Below are positions 28,004-36,555 of a DNA stretch of 64,000 nt, piece after piece. The translations under genes were made by a program, and so were the position numbers. The notes under the pieces are model-generated. The model was not told the DNA's origin. It saw nothing but the letters and a program-made list of their open reading frames with translations, and searched no databases. Source of the stretch: Caulobacter ginsengisoli (GTDB taxonomy: Bacteria; Pseudomonadota; Alphaproteobacteria; Caulobacterales; Caulobacteraceae); contig NZ_JAUSVS010000005.1 in assembly GCF_030814835.1 (NCBI RefSeq), forward strand, positions 62,001 to 126,000, given 5' to 3'. Positions within the stretch are counted from its first letter, which is position 1; each line of letters begins with the position of its first letter.

Positions 28004-29932
28004 ATGGACCCGTTGCTCACCGAAATCGCCCACACCGAAGCAGACCGCATCGCGGCGGCCATCGCCGCCCTCAGCCCGGCGGATGCGCCGTCCGGCATCG
28101 TCTACAACCCGCTGCTCCACACCCTGGACGACCCGAAATTCGGCCGGCGCGAGCCGCTGGACCTGGGGCTGGACGAGCTGTTCCAGGTGCTGTTCGAACT
28201 TCGGCTCTGCACCCGTCACGGCGCGCCGCCGCCCGAGACCGACGCCCTGCGCGCCGCTGCCGCCGACGCGGTGCGGGCGGGTGAGGTTCCGGTCATGCTG
28301 GTCGACTGCGACTTTCAGGCGGTCAGCGCCGCGGCGATCAAGCGATTCCTGGCCGGGGCCCGCCGCGAGGGGACCCTCGACCTTGCCGACATCGACCCGG
28401 CCCGCGTGCTGGAGACCCGCCGCGTGACCTTCGGCCGGCCCCTGGTCGGCCTGGTCCCGGACGGGGCCGAGGTGGTGTTCAGCTTCGATCCGGCCTGGCG
28501 GTTCAGCAACACCGGGGCGGCGCTCTCGGACCTGATCTTCGACCCCGGCGACGGCCAGGGGCCGCGGCCCGTCGGGCCGGACGGGCGGCTGGCGGCGGCC
28601 TACGACCAGCCGGGCGAGAAGACCCTGACCCTGACCTGCCGCCATGCGGGCGGGGAAGCGGTCACCCGCTCGACCCTGACCGTCAAGGCGGTGGGCCTGC
28701 CGCCCCCCAGCGAGCCCCCCATCCCGATCGAGGGGACCTGGGGCGAGACCCGGGTCAAGGGAACGATGAAGGTCTACCTGGCCCCGGGCCGCACGGCGAT
28801 CAAGCGGCCGCTGTTCATGTGGACGGGCTTCGACACCGGAACCACCCAGCTCGGCGGGGCCGGGCCGATGGCCTTCTGGGACGCCCGGGCCGAGGACTTC
28901 CTGGCCGACGATCCGATCGGCGACCTGCTGGAGGAGTGCCGCAAGGCCGGCTGGGACATCGTCATCGTCGAGTTCGGCAATTCGCGGGCTCCGATCCAGG
29001 CCAATGCCGACATGGTCGCCAACGGCATCCGGCTGATCAACCGCCGCCCCGGCAAGGACCAGCCCGGCGTCATCGTCACCGGCTCGATGGGCGGCCTGGT
29101 CGCCCGCTACGCCCTGCTGGTTCTGGAGGCCGAGGAGCCCGGCCCCAACATCGCCAAGGCCCTGTTCCTGGACAGTCCGTTCATGGGGGCGGTGGTGCCC
29201 ATGGCGGTGCAGTACGCGCTGGACTTCCTGGCCGACAAGATCGAGGAGGCCCGCCGCCGGCGCGACGAGGTGCTGGATTCCCCCGGCGCGCGCCAGATGC
29301 TGCGCCAGAAATACCGCTCCGGCTGGGGCGACCAGCGCGAACCGCTGCCCGACAAGGCCTTCAACGACCTGCAGCAGGAGTTCCGGCTGCTGGGCGGCTG
29401 GCCCAAGCAGACCGAGCTCTATGCCGCCGTCAACGGCGATGGCGAGGGCAAGGGCCAGATGAAGGACGACGGCAAGACCGAGCTCAAGGCCCAGGACCTG
29501 ATGTTGAGTTGCGAGCGGCGCAGTGGCCCCGAATGGAAGGCCAGCGCCGTCCTGCGGGCCGCGCCCAACTTCCCCACCTGGAAGGACGACGGCTTCGAGA
29601 TCCTGTGGATTTCGCGGGTGGGCAAGCTGAATTGGCGGGCGGTGACCAGCCGCACCCTGCCCTGGGACACCTGCCCGGGCGGCTCCTACGGCTTCGTCAA
29701 GGCCTTCGCCGACGGAGGCTGGACCAGCAAGGACCTGCAGGCCGGGACCACCTGTTTCGTCCCCACCCTCAGCGCCCTGGCCGTGCGCATCATCGACGAC
29801 CTCTACATGAAGGCCCCGCCGGCCAAGGACACCCCGTTCAAGGCCATCCTGACCTCCAGCGGCAACACCGCCCACGCCAGCCTGACCCCGGCCATCACCG
29901 CCTGGTTCAGGCAGCTGCTGGGCGCGCCCTAG
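28004..29932 (+). CDS. Large lipase/acyltransferase-like alpha/beta hydrolase with PKD-like domain
   Basis: A protein of 642 residues. The N-terminal about 130 residues are helical and unassigned. A PKD-like beta-sandwich (VVFSFDPAWRFSN...DQPGEKTLTLTCRHAGG) spans roughly 150-235. The rest is an alpha/beta hydrolase: KRPLFMWTGFDTG as the start strand, nucleophile motif TGSMGGLVARYAL with Ser361, and a late NTAHASLTPA His. The serine motif resembles PGAP1/LCAT-type lipases. No signal peptide is evident. The ATG at 28004 has GAGGAG 6 bases upstream and is preferred over earlier in-frame starts. Substrate unknown. Confidence 0.72.
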   Translation: MDPLLTEIAHTEADRIAAAIAALSPADAPSGIVYNPLLHTLDDPKFGRREPLDLGLDELFQVLFELRLCTRHGAPPPETDALRAAAADAVRAGEVPVMLVDCDFQAVSAAAIKRFLAGARREGTLDLADIDPARVLETRRVTFGRPLVGLVPDGAEVVFSFDPAWRFSNTGAALSDLIFDPGDGQGPRPVGPDGRLAAAYDQPGEKTLTLTCRHAGGEAVTRSTLTVKAVGLPPPSEPPIPIEGTWGETRVKGTMKVYLAPGRTAIKRPLFMWTGFDTGTTQLGGAGPMAFWDARAEDFLADDPIGDLLEECRKAGWDIVIVEFGNSRAPIQANADMVANGIRLINRRPGKDQPGVIVTGSMGGLVARYALLVLEAEEPGPNIAKALFLDSPFMGAVVPMAVQYALDFLADKIEEARRRRDEVLDSPGARQMLRQKYRSGWGDQREPLPDKAFNDLQQEFRLLGGWPKQTELYAAVNGDGEGKGQMKDDGKTELKAQDLMLSCERRSGPEWKASAVLRAAPNFPTWKDDGFEILWISRVGKLNWRAVTSRTLPWDTCPGGSYGFVKAFADGGWTSKDLQAGTTCFVPTLSALAVRIIDDLYMKAPPAKDTPFKAILTSSGNTAHASLTPAITAWFRQLLGAP

Positions 29933-29949
29933 GGACGGGGCGTTCGGCC

Positions 29950-29977
29950 TTGTGAAACGCGGCCCGGTCGCTACCCT
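29950..29977 (+). promoter_or_regulatory. Predicted promoter (TTGTGA-N14-GCTACCCT)
   Basis: The -35-like TTGTGA (29950-29955) and -10-like GCTACCCT (29970-29977) have a 14-base spacer, matching the Caulobacter housekeeping pattern TTGnnn-N(10-14)-GCTAnnnC. It lies 24 bases before the GTG at 30002. Confidence 0.55.
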
Positions 29978-30001
29978 TCCGGTCAGCCAAGGGGAGCGAC
30001 C

Positions 30002-30442
30002 GTGACCGCCGAAGACACTCTGAACGCCGCCCGTATCCAGGTCGTGCGCGACCACATGCATCTCGAGGTCGTCCACGACTGGGACGCGGTGATCGCCACC
30101 TTCGCCCACCCCCGCTACGAGATGCACGGCGGCGGCCAGGTCTTCGACGGCGAGGCTGCCGTCCGCGCCTACTTCGCCGCCAGCCGCACCCCCTTCCCCG
30201 ACCAGGGCAACGAGGTCATCGCCATCGCCGCGACGGGCGACACGGTGCTGGTGGAGTTCTGGCTGACGGGCACGCACCTGGGGCCGTTGCGGCTGGCCGA
30301 CCGGACGGTGGAGCCGACGGGGAAGGCCTTCAAGGTGCGGATGGCGGCGACGTTCGAGTTCGAGCCGGGGACGGACAGGATCGTGTGCGAACGGCCGTAT
30401 TTCGATCAAGGGGCGGTGGTTAGGGCGTTGGGGTTGGCGTGA
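30002..30442 (+). CDS. SnoaL-like polyketide cyclase/isomerase-fold protein
   Basis: A protein of 146 residues with the SnoaL/ester-cyclase pattern: HDWDAVIATFAHPRYEMHGGGQVFDG, EAAVRAYFAASRTPFPD, and VLVEFWLTGTHLGPL...GKAFKVRMAATFEFEPG. The fold is a cone-shaped barrel used by hydroxysteroid isomerases and polyketide cyclases. Many genomic copies act in unknown ways. The GTG at 30002 follows AGGGGAGCGACC, a good ribosome-binding site, and a plausible promoter. It stands alone after the lipase gene. Confidence 0.8.
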   Translation: MTAEDTLNAARIQVVRDHMHLEVVHDWDAVIATFAHPRYEMHGGGQVFDGEAAVRAYFAASRTPFPDQGNEVIAIAATGDTVLVEFWLTGTHLGPLRLADRTVEPTGKAFKVRMAATFEFEPGTDRIVCERPYFDQGAVVRALGLA

Positions 30443-30480
30443 CGGTTCCTGGCGATGCGTTGACTTGGGCCGGCGGAAGG

Positions 30481-30717
30481 TCAGCGCGGGAAGCCGCAGC
30501 GGGAGAGCCAGGGGGTGGGCCGGTCGCCGGCCTGGCGACCGGGCAGGACGGGGCAGGCGATCATCAGGGTGCGGGCGATCTCGGGCCGGGGCTGGGGGGC
30601 GGCCAGGGCGAGGGTCTGGGGCAGGGCGGCGGCCAGCGGCGCGCCGATCCCGGCGAGCATCGCCAGGACGAACACCGCCAGCCCGCGCCGCGGGCGCGGC
30701 ATGGGGTTGCAGGTCAT
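30481..30717 (-). CDS. Small putative secreted protein
   Basis: An open frame of 78 residues. After a basic start (MPRPRRG) comes a hydrophobic segment, LAVFVLAMLAGIGAPLAAALPQTLALA, that could serve as a signal peptide. The rest is Arg/Pro-rich with two cysteines (IACPVL, SRCGFPR). No family is recognised, and there is no strong ribosome-binding site. It fills the only sizeable gap between the SnoaL-like and GST genes. Whether it is expressed is uncertain. Confidence 0.45.
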   Translation of the reverse strand: MTCNPMPRPRRGLAVFVLAMLAGIGAPLAAALPQTLALAAPQPRPEIARTLMIACPVLPGRQAGDRPTPWLSRCGFPR

Positions 30718-30795
30718 CTCAAAGTCTCATGGGCTAGAGGTGGCGCCTTGCCGGTCTAACGGCGCGGCGGGCCGGTTGGATCAATGTCCGGATCG

Positions 30796-31467
30796 CTATC
30801 CGGCCTGACGGGCATGGTCGCGCAGGGCGGCCTTCAGGCTCTCGAAGGCGGCGTAGGTCGGGGTCCAGGCGGGGAGGGCCCGCATCGTCGCCATCCAGCG
30901 GGCGACGTTGGGATAGGGCCGCAGATCGTAGTCGACCAGGTCCATCAGGCTGACATAGGCCGCGCCCAGGCAGTCGGCGATGCTCAGCTCGGCGCCGCAG
31001 ACGAAGGGCGCGTCGCCGATCAGGTCGCGGTCGAGAATCTCGAACAGCCGGGCCGTCTGGCCGCGCGCCCGGTGTTCCACCATGGCCTGGGCCTCGGGAT
31101 TGTCGAGGCGGAACAGGGGCGAGAGGGCCGGATAGGCCAGGCCGTAGTTGGCGCTGTGGGAAAAGCCGGTGTTGAACCAGTCCATCCGCTCGTTGATCCG
31201 GGCCCGCTGGCGGCGGTCGGCCGGATAGGCGGGCGAGCCGGCGGCGTCGGCCAGGTATTTCAGGATCGCCGAGCATTCGGTCAGCACGAAATCGCCGTCC
31301 TCCAGGACCGGGACCTTGCCGCCCGGGTTGAGGGCCTGGAAGGCCGGGGCCAGCTGTTCGCCGGCCAGCAGGTTGACATGGACCAGCTCGATCTCGAGGC
31401 CGGCATGGGCCACGAACAGGGTCACCGCCCGGCTGGTGGTCGAGATGGGATCGTAGTGGAGGCGCAT
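30796..31467 (-). CDS. Glutathione S-transferase
   Basis: A protein of 223 residues. The thioredoxin-like N-terminal domain has LHYDPISTTSRAVTLF, NPGGKVPVLEDGDFVLTECSAIL (the cis-Pro and glutathione gamma-Glu contact site) and LADAAG. The helical C-terminal domain has the conserved N-capping box-like LSIADCLGAAY. It conjugates or reduces electrophiles using glutathione. The ATG at 31467 matches family starts; the longer frame to 31533 is rejected. It is divergent from a LysR regulator gene, which probably controls it. Confidence 0.88.
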   Translation of the reverse strand: MRLHYDPISTTSRAVTLFVAHAGLEIELVHVNLLAGEQLAPAFQALNPGGKVPVLEDGDFVLTECSAILKYLADAAGSPAYPADRRQRARINERMDWFNTGFSHSANYGLAYPALSPLFRLDNPEAQAMVEHRARGQTARLFEILDRDLIGDAPFVCGAELSIADCLGAAYVSLMDLVDYDLRPYPNVARWMATMRALPAWTPTYAAFESLKAALRDHARQAG

Positions 31468-31600
31468 GGCAGGTCCGGAAGGGTTATGTCGTCGTTGAAG
31501 CGCCTCATACGACCTCCAGCCGCATGGCTTCAAACCCCATTCCTGCCGTTTCGTTCGTCAGTTATGCATAGCTAAGGACCGCGACGGCGGAGGGCTATGC
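31468..31600. promoter_or_regulatory. GST-LysR divergent control region
   Basis: TTATGCATAGCTAA around 31562-31575 contains the palindrome TATGCATA and fits the LysR box form T-N11-A. A second ATGCAT overlaps the regulator start codon near 31595-31602. This arrangement is usual for a LysR protein acting on itself and its divergent neighbour. Confidence 0.45.
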
Positions 31601-32491
31601 ATGTTTGAATGGAGCGATCTTCGCTATCTGCTGGCGGTCGGCCGGACCGGCTCGACCCTGGCGGCCGCCCAGATCACCGGGGCCAGCCAGTCCACCGTCG
31701 CCCGGCGGATCAGCGCCCTGGAGACGGCGCTGGGGCTCAAGCTGTTCGACCGCCTGCAGAACGGCAGCCGCCTGACCGACCAGGGCCAGGCCCTGATGAC
31801 CCAGGCCGAGGCGGTCGAGGCGGCCATCCTCGGGCTGGAGGAGATGGCCCGGCAGGCCCATCGCCGGCTGTCGGGCGTCATCCGCTTCACCATGGCCCCG
31901 GAGGGCGCCGATCCGGTCATCACCGGGCCGCTGTCGGAATTCATGCGCCGGCATCCCGACGTGCGTATCGAGATGCTGGCCACCGAGACCTACCTGGACA
32001 TCGCCGCCGGCGAGGCGGACGTGGCCCTGCGCTCGGGCGCGCCGCCGACCGATCCCCGGCTGATCGTGCGCAAGGTCGACGAGCTGGCCTGGGCCATCTA
32101 CGGCAGCGCCGACTACATCGCCCGCCACGGCGCGCCAGCGCGGCCGCAGGACCTGGCCGGGCATCTGGTGGTCGGGGCCGAGGGACGGCTGGATCAGCTG
32201 CCGCAGATGCGCTGGCTGGCCGGGCAGGCCGACCGCTATGCCTGCCGGGTCAGCACCATGAGCAGCATGATCGGCATGGCGCGGGCCGGGGCGGGCCTGG
32301 CCCTGCTGCCCGAGATGAACGCCGACCCGCATCCCGAACTGGTCCGCTGCCTGCCCAACGCCGCGCCGGCGACGCAGGTGTGGCTGGTGACCCGCCAGGA
32401 CGTGCGTCAGGCGCCCCATGTGCGGGCGCTGATCGACTTCATCTACGAGACTGTACGGGCGCCGCCGCGTCGATCTGTTGCTGCTGGATAG
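31601..32491 (+). CDS. LysR-family transcriptional regulator
   Basis: A protein of 296 residues. The winged helix-turn-helix is in residues 1-60 (DLRYLLAVGRTGSTLAAAQITGASQSTVARRISALE). The periplasmic-binding-protein-like effector domain runs from about 90 (GVIRFTMAPEGADPVITGPL) to the end. It probably regulates the divergent GST gene in response to a small molecule. Its last 53 bases overlap the end of the convergent gene at 32439, so the two transcripts could pair. Confidence 0.9.
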   Translation: MFEWSDLRYLLAVGRTGSTLAAAQITGASQSTVARRISALETALGLKLFDRLQNGSRLTDQGQALMTQAEAVEAAILGLEEMARQAHRRLSGVIRFTMAPEGADPVITGPLSEFMRRHPDVRIEMLATETYLDIAAGEADVALRSGAPPTDPRLIVRKVDELAWAIYGSADYIARHGAPARPQDLAGHLVVGAEGRLDQLPQMRWLAGQADRYACRVSTMSSMIGMARAGAGLALLPEMNADPHPELVRCLPNAAPATQVWLVTRQDVRQAPHVRALIDFIYETVRAPPRRSVAAG

Positions 32492-33230
32492 GCGGACCCT
32501 GCTGAACAGGCGGCCCCTGCTGGATCGGCCGCTGCGGCGCAAGCTGTTGCTGGACAGGCCGCTGCGGGCCGGGCTCGGCCGGCGGCGTCGCCCCCGGGGC
32601 CAGCCAGGCCTCGAAGACCAGCGGCTTGACCCGGCCGGAATTCTCGAAGCGGCGGATATAGACCGGCGTCATCGGCCCGGCCCCGCAGGAGCCCAGAATC
32701 CTGGCCAGGGCGGCGGCCCGGGCGGCCTCGGCCTTGTGATAGTAGCGGATCTCCGAGCGGCGGGGCCCGGCGTTGGGCAGCATCTCATAGTTGGGAACGC
32801 GGTAGCCCGCCCTGGCCAGCACCGCCCCGCAGCTGCGGTAGAGCGGGACCTGGTCGTCGCTGCGCAGCTGGAAGAAGACCCGCGCCACCCCGGCCGGCGG
32901 GGCGGCGGCCTGGCCGGTGTCGATGGCCTGCTGGGCCCGGGGGACATCGCCGGCCTGCAGGGCGGTCGCCGCCTTGGCCAGGGAATCCTGGCTCGTCGCC
33001 AGCTCGCTCTGCAGGGTGGACTTGGTCCTGGTGAGGGCGTCGATGTCGGCCTTGAGCCGGGCCTTCTGGGCTTCCAGCCTGCGGGTCTCGGTCTGCAGGC
33101 TGTAGACGCCCCAGGCGCTGGCCCCGATGGCCCCGAACATCAGCGCCCCGCCCAGCAGGGTGACGGCGCCGGTCAGCCGCGAGCGACGCCCCAGCGCCTC
33201 GGCATGCGCCGCCAGGTCGACCGCGCTCAT
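32439..33230 (-). CDS. Single-pass membrane protein with coiled coil and Gln/Pro-rich tail
   Basis: A protein of 263 residues. A membrane helix (LTGAVTLLGGALMFGAIGASAWGVY) comes first. A coiled coil follows, ETRRLEAQKARLKADIDALTRT...LQSELATSQDSLAKA. A globular middle has two cysteines (LYRSCGAVLA, ILGSCGAGP) and the strand-rich VARVFFQLRSDDQVPLYRS. A tail of QQxxPQRPIQQGPPVQQ-type repeats closes the protein. No family is recognised. The ATG at 33230 overlaps the stop of the upstream two-helix protein (ATGA), so the pair likely work together. The 3' end overlaps the LysR gene. Confidence 0.75.
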   Translation of the reverse strand: MSAVDLAAHAEALGRRSRLTGAVTLLGGALMFGAIGASAWGVYSLQTETRRLEAQKARLKADIDALTRTKSTLQSELATSQDSLAKAATALQAGDVPRAQQAIDTGQAAAPPAGVARVFFQLRSDDQVPLYRSCGAVLARAGYRVPNYEMLPNAGPRRSEIRYYHKAEAARAAALARILGSCGAGPMTPVYIRRFENSGRVKPLVFEAWLAPGATPPAEPGPQRPVQQQLAPQRPIQQGPPVQQGPPIQQQQIDAAAPVQSRR

Positions 33231-33547
33231 GGCTTGGGCTCCATCTCGCCGACCAGGATGCGGATCGCCTGGTCCCACATTCTCAGGAGGCGGCTCAGCG
33301 AATAGGTGATCAGTCCGGCCGAGCCGAAGATGCCGGCCAGCACGCCGATGTTCTGGTTCTCGCGCCGCGACAGCATGATCGCCACGCAGACCAGCAGGAT
33401 GATCACCGATATGACCGTGCTGGCCAGATAGGCCAGCCGCTCGAACTGGAAGAGCTTGACCAGCCGCTCGACGATCTTCAGCCGGTCGTCCAGCTCCAAA
33501 TTGCTGGGCCGCTCGTCGGGCTCGTCAGGATGCTTGTCGTCGCTCAC
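33227..33547 (-). CDS. Small two-helix membrane protein
   Basis: A protein of 106 residues. An acidic start (VSDDKHPDEPDERPSNLELDD) leads to an amphipathic helix, LKIVERLVKLFQFERLAYLA. Two membrane helices (STVISVIILLVCVAIML and NIGVLAGIFGSAGLITYSL) follow, then a short tail. The GTG at 33547 follows AAGGGGGACCG and gives a sensible start; the frame extends to 33631 without support. It is coupled to the coiled-coil membrane protein. Function unknown. Confidence 0.7.
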   Translation of the reverse strand: MSDDKHPDEPDERPSNLELDDRLKIVERLVKLFQFERLAYLASTVISVIILLVCVAIMLSRRENQNIGVLAGIFGSAGLITYSLSRLLRMWDQAIRILVGEMEPKP

Positions 33548-33867
33548 CGGTCCCCCTTCCCCTGGTCTCGCCAGCCGGCAGGGCATTTTTCGCGCGAGAG
33601 GAGTATCCGCATCGCGGCGGGGTGGAGTCAACGTTTGGGCTGCTCAGGCGGCCGGAACATTACAGTTCTGTAGGATTAAGCCTCTGTAATTTAACAACTT
33701 GTCACTTTCCCCGCTCGCGTGACGCCGGTATCTCGCCGCCTCCCCACCGCGCACGTCAAAACTGTTCCTTGGGGGTTGGGGCCGCGGCGGGTGTGTTTTT
33801 CGCCGCGGGGATCATCCGGTCCTCCGCGTCCCGCGTATCCGTCAACAGCAAGAAAGGGGAGCGTCGT
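33548..33867. promoter_or_regulatory. Sulfotransferase upstream region with inverted repeats
   Basis: This 320-base gap contains an AT-rich patch. TACAG-TT-CTGTA (33661-33672) is an inverted repeat, and a further CTGTAAT at 33684-33690 pairs with ATTACAG at 33659-33665. Together these look like an operator with three half sites. GGGG before GCGTCGT is the ribosome-binding site for the ATG at 33868. No gene is seen here. Confidence 0.45.
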
Positions 33868-34794
33868 ATGAACGCCCATGCCACCGGCTTTGCCCCGGTT
33901 TCGACCATCCAGTGGCCCGTGAAGACCCGGGACATCCACAACCACCATATGAACTCGGCCATCTGGGACGACTTCGCCTTCCGCGACGACGACGTCATCG
34001 TCGCCACCTACGGCAAGTCGGGCACCACCTGGACCCAGCAGATCGTCGGCCAGCTGATCTTCGCCGGCGACCCCAACGTCGAGGTCGGGGCCATCTCGCC
34101 CTGGCTCGACCTGCGCATCATGCCGCCGGACATCCTGGACCGGCTCGAGGCCCAGACCCACCGCCGCATCGTCAAGACCCACCTGCCGGTCGACGCCCTG
34201 ACCTTCAGCCCCAAGGCCAAATATCTCTACATCGGCCGCGACGGGCGGGACGTGCTGTTTTCCCTCTACAACCACCACGCCAGCGCCAATCAGATGTTCT
34301 ACGACCTGCTGAACGGCACGCCCGGCCTGGTCGGCGAGCCGATCGAGCGGCCCGATCCCGACATCAACCGCTACTTCCGCCATTGGGTGGCCAATGACGG
34401 CAAGCCGTTCTGGCCGTTCTACGAGAACATCCGCTCCTGGTGGGCGATCCGCGACCTGCCCAACGTCAAGCTGGTCCACTTCGCCGACCTCAAGGCCGAC
34501 CTGGAGGGCCAGATGCGGGCCATCGCCGACTTCCTGGAGTGCGAGATTCCGCAGGACCGCTGGCCGGCCGTGATCGAGCACTGCCAGTTCGACTGGATGA
34601 AGGCCAACGCCCCCAAGGTCGCCCCCCTGGGCGGCGCCATCTTCAACGGCGGCGCGGCCGACTTCATCCACAAGGGCGTCAACGGCCGCTGGAAGGACGT
34701 GCTGACGGCGCAGGAGTCGGCGGACTACGAGGCGCGGGCCTTGGCCGAGCTGGGCGAGGACTGCGCCCGCTGGCTGGCGACCGGCCGGATGTAA
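33868..34794 (+). CDS. PAPS-dependent sulfotransferase
   Basis: A protein of 308 residues. The 5'-phosphosulfate-binding loop YGKSGTTW is at 48-55. The 3'-phosphate site is GRDGRDVLFSLYNH, and the C-terminal HKGVNGRWKDV corresponds to the RKGxxGDWK motif of cytosolic sulfotransferases, with Arg for Asp. It moves sulfate from PAPS to a hydroxyl on a small molecule, lipid or glycan; the acceptor is unknown. The ATG follows AGAAAGGGGAGC. It ends with an intrinsic terminator. No PAPS-synthesis genes are in the window. Confidence 0.92.
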   Translation: MNAHATGFAPVSTIQWPVKTRDIHNHHMNSAIWDDFAFRDDDVIVATYGKSGTTWTQQIVGQLIFAGDPNVEVGAISPWLDLRIMPPDILDRLEAQTHRRIVKTHLPVDALTFSPKAKYLYIGRDGRDVLFSLYNHHASANQMFYDLLNGTPGLVGEPIERPDPDINRYFRHWVANDGKPFWPFYENIRSWWAIRDLPNVKLVHFADLKADLEGQMRAIADFLECEIPQDRWPAVIEHCQFDWMKANAPKVAPLGGAIFNGGAADFIHKGVNGRWKDVLTAQESADYEARALAELGEDCARWLATGRM

Positions 34795-34799
34795 CCTCT

Positions 34800-34836
34800 G
34801 GCGGGGGGCTGGCCCAGGCCGGTCCCCGCCCTTTTT
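34800..34836 (+). terminator. Intrinsic terminator after the sulfotransferase gene
   Basis: GGCGGGG (34800-34806) pairs with CCCCGCC (34824-34830), with a small inner stem in the loop, followed by CTTTTT. It sits between convergent genes. Confidence 0.75.
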
Positions 34837-35609
34837 CAATCCGCCAGCTCGATCCAGGTCGGCGCGTGGTCGCTGGCCTTCTCCCAGCCCCGCACATGGC
34901 GGTCCACCTCGGCGGCCTTCAGGGCCGGCGCCAGGCTGGGGCTCAGCAGCAGGTGGTCGATGCGCAGGCCCGCGTCGCGGGCGTAGGCGTTCCGGAAATA
35001 ATCCCAGAAGGTGTAGAGGCGCTCGCCCGGATGCAGCTGGCGCAGGCTGTCGGTCCAGCCCTGGGCGACCAGGGCGGCATAGGCGTCGCGCACCTCGGGA
35101 CGGAACAGGGCGTCGGTCAGCCAGCGCTCTGGCTTGTAGACGTCCAGCTCGGTGGGCATGACGTTGTAGTCGCCGGCCAGCACCGCCGGCACGCCCATCT
35201 CCAGCAGCTGCGCCGCATAGGCGTGGAGGCGAGCGAACCAGGCCAGCTTGTAGTCGAACTTCGGCCCTGGCGCGGGATTGCCGTTGGGCAGGTAGAGGCA
35301 GCCGATCACCAGCCCGTTCACCGCCGCCTCGATGTAGCGGCTCTGGTCGTCGGCGAGACCATCCGGCAGACCTCGGCGGGTCTCCAGGGGCTTGCCGCCG
35401 CGGGCCAGGATGGCGACGCCGTTCCAGCTCTTCTGGCCGTGCCAGATGGTGCCGTAGCCGGCCTTGGCGATGGCGTCCTCGGGGAACTTCTCCTGCGGGG
35501 CCTTGAGCTCCTGCAGGCAGACGACATCCGGGCGCGTCTCCTCCAGCCAGCGCAGCAGGACGGGCAGGCGGCCGTTGACGCCGTTGACGTTGAAGGTGGC
35601 GATTCTCAT
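34836..35609 (-). CDS. xth: Exodeoxyribonuclease III
   Basis: A protein of 257 residues, the normal length. The endonuclease/exonuclease/phosphatase motifs are intact: ATFNVNGVNGR at the start, metal-binding Glu34 in CLQELKAPQ, GDYNVMP with catalytic Asp and Asn, LRIDHLLLS, and the terminal SDHAPTWIEL with the catalytic Asp-His. It cleaves abasic sites and trims 3' ends in base excision repair. It is the last gene of a GH3-purC-xth run (21 bases after purC). Confidence 0.94.
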   Translation of the reverse strand: MRIATFNVNGVNGRLPVLLRWLEETRPDVVCLQELKAPQEKFPEDAIAKAGYGTIWHGQKSWNGVAILARGGKPLETRRGLPDGLADDQSRYIEAAVNGLVIGCLYLPNGNPAPGPKFDYKLAWFARLHAYAAQLLEMGVPAVLAGDYNVMPTELDVYKPERWLTDALFRPEVRDAYAALVAQGWTDSLRQLHPGERLYTFWDYFRNAYARDAGLRIDHLLLSPSLAPALKAAEVDRHVRGWEKASDHAPTWIELAD

Positions 35610-35630
35610 CCCTGCTTCAGCGCGGGGAGG

Positions 35631-36551
35631 CTAGGCCAGTTCCGCGCCCGTCAGCCGGCGATAAAGCTCCAGATACCGCGCCGAGGTCGCCGCCACGACC
35701 TCGGCCGGCAGGGGCGGGGGCGGGGCTTCGCCGTTCCAGCGGCCGGCGGCCCGCTCGGCTTCCAGGTAATCGCGCAGCGGCTGCTTGTCGAAGCTGGGCG
35801 GGACCTCGCCGACCGACCAGCCGTCGGCGGGCCAGAAGCGGGAGCTGTCGGGGGTCATCACCTCGTCGATCAGCAGCACCTTGCCCGAGGCGTCGCGGCC
35901 GAACTCGAACTTGGTGTCGGCGATGGTGAGGCCCCGCTCGGCCGCCGCCGCCTGGCCGGCGGCGTAGATGGTCCGGCTCAGCCGCTCCAGCTCGGCGGCC
36001 AGGTCCGCGCCGATCCGCTGCGCCATCCGGGCCGGGGAGATGTTCTCGTCATGGCCGGTCTCGGCCTTGGTGGCAGGGCTGAACACCGCCGGCGCCAGCT
36101 TCTGGCTCTGTTTGAGGCCGGGTGGCAGCGGCTCGCCCGCCAGGGTCCCGGCCTGGCGGTATTCCTTCCAGGCCGAGCCGGAGAGATAGCCGCGCACCAC
36201 GCATTCGATGGGGATCACCTCGACCCGCCGGCACAGCATGGCCCGGCCGACCAGGGCGCCGCGATGGTCGGCCAGGTGGGGGACGGCGGCGACGATCTCG
36301 TCCACGTCAGCGCTGATCATGTGATGATCGACCACCCCGTCCAGCCGCCGGAACCACCAGGCGGAGAGCTGGGTCAGCACCGCGCCCTTGCGGGGCACGG
36401 GCTCGGCCATGACCACGTCGAAGGCGCTGACCCGGTCGCTGGCCACCAGCAGCAGCCGATCCTCGCCGACTGCGTAAACTTCCCGCACCTTGCCCCGCGC
36501 CAGCAGCGGCAGGGGCAGATCGCTCTGGACCAGCAGTTCCACGTCCGACAT
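35631..36551 (-). CDS. purC: Phosphoribosylaminoimidazole-succinocarboxamide synthase
   Basis: A protein of 306 residues. SAICAR synthase joins aspartate to CAIR with ATP in purine synthesis. It begins [54 protein letters not shown] and [25 protein letters not shown] are further family signatures. This is the long (about 300-residue) form, unlike the short form of about 240 residues. Its GGGAG ribosome-binding site abuts the ATG and overlaps the stop of the GH3 gene upstream, so expression may depend on that gene. Confidence 0.94.
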   Translation of the reverse strand: MSDVELLVQSDLPLPLLARGKVREVYAVGEDRLLLVASDRVSAFDVVMAEPVPRKGAVLTQLSAWWFRRLDGVVDHHMISADVDEIVAAVPHLADHRGALVGRAMLCRRVEVIPIECVVRGYLSGSAWKEYRQAGTLAGEPLPPGLKQSQKLAPAVFSPATKAETGHDENISPARMAQRIGADLAAELERLSRTIYAAGQAAAAERGLTIADTKFEFGRDASGKVLLIDEVMTPDSSRFWPADGWSVGEVPPSFDKQPLRDYLEAERAAGRWNGEAPPPPLPAEVVAATSARYLELYRRLTGAELA

Positions 36552-36555
36552 CTCC

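Noticed and set aside
27698..30409. A 903-residue frame on the minus strand
   Set aside because: It runs opposite the lipase and SnoaL-like genes, which have clear motifs and ribosome-binding sites.
30439..30759. Plus-strand frames of 90-106 residues over the small secreted-protein gene
   Set aside because: Low-complexity Gly/Arg content, no start signal, and a more protein-like frame on the other strand.
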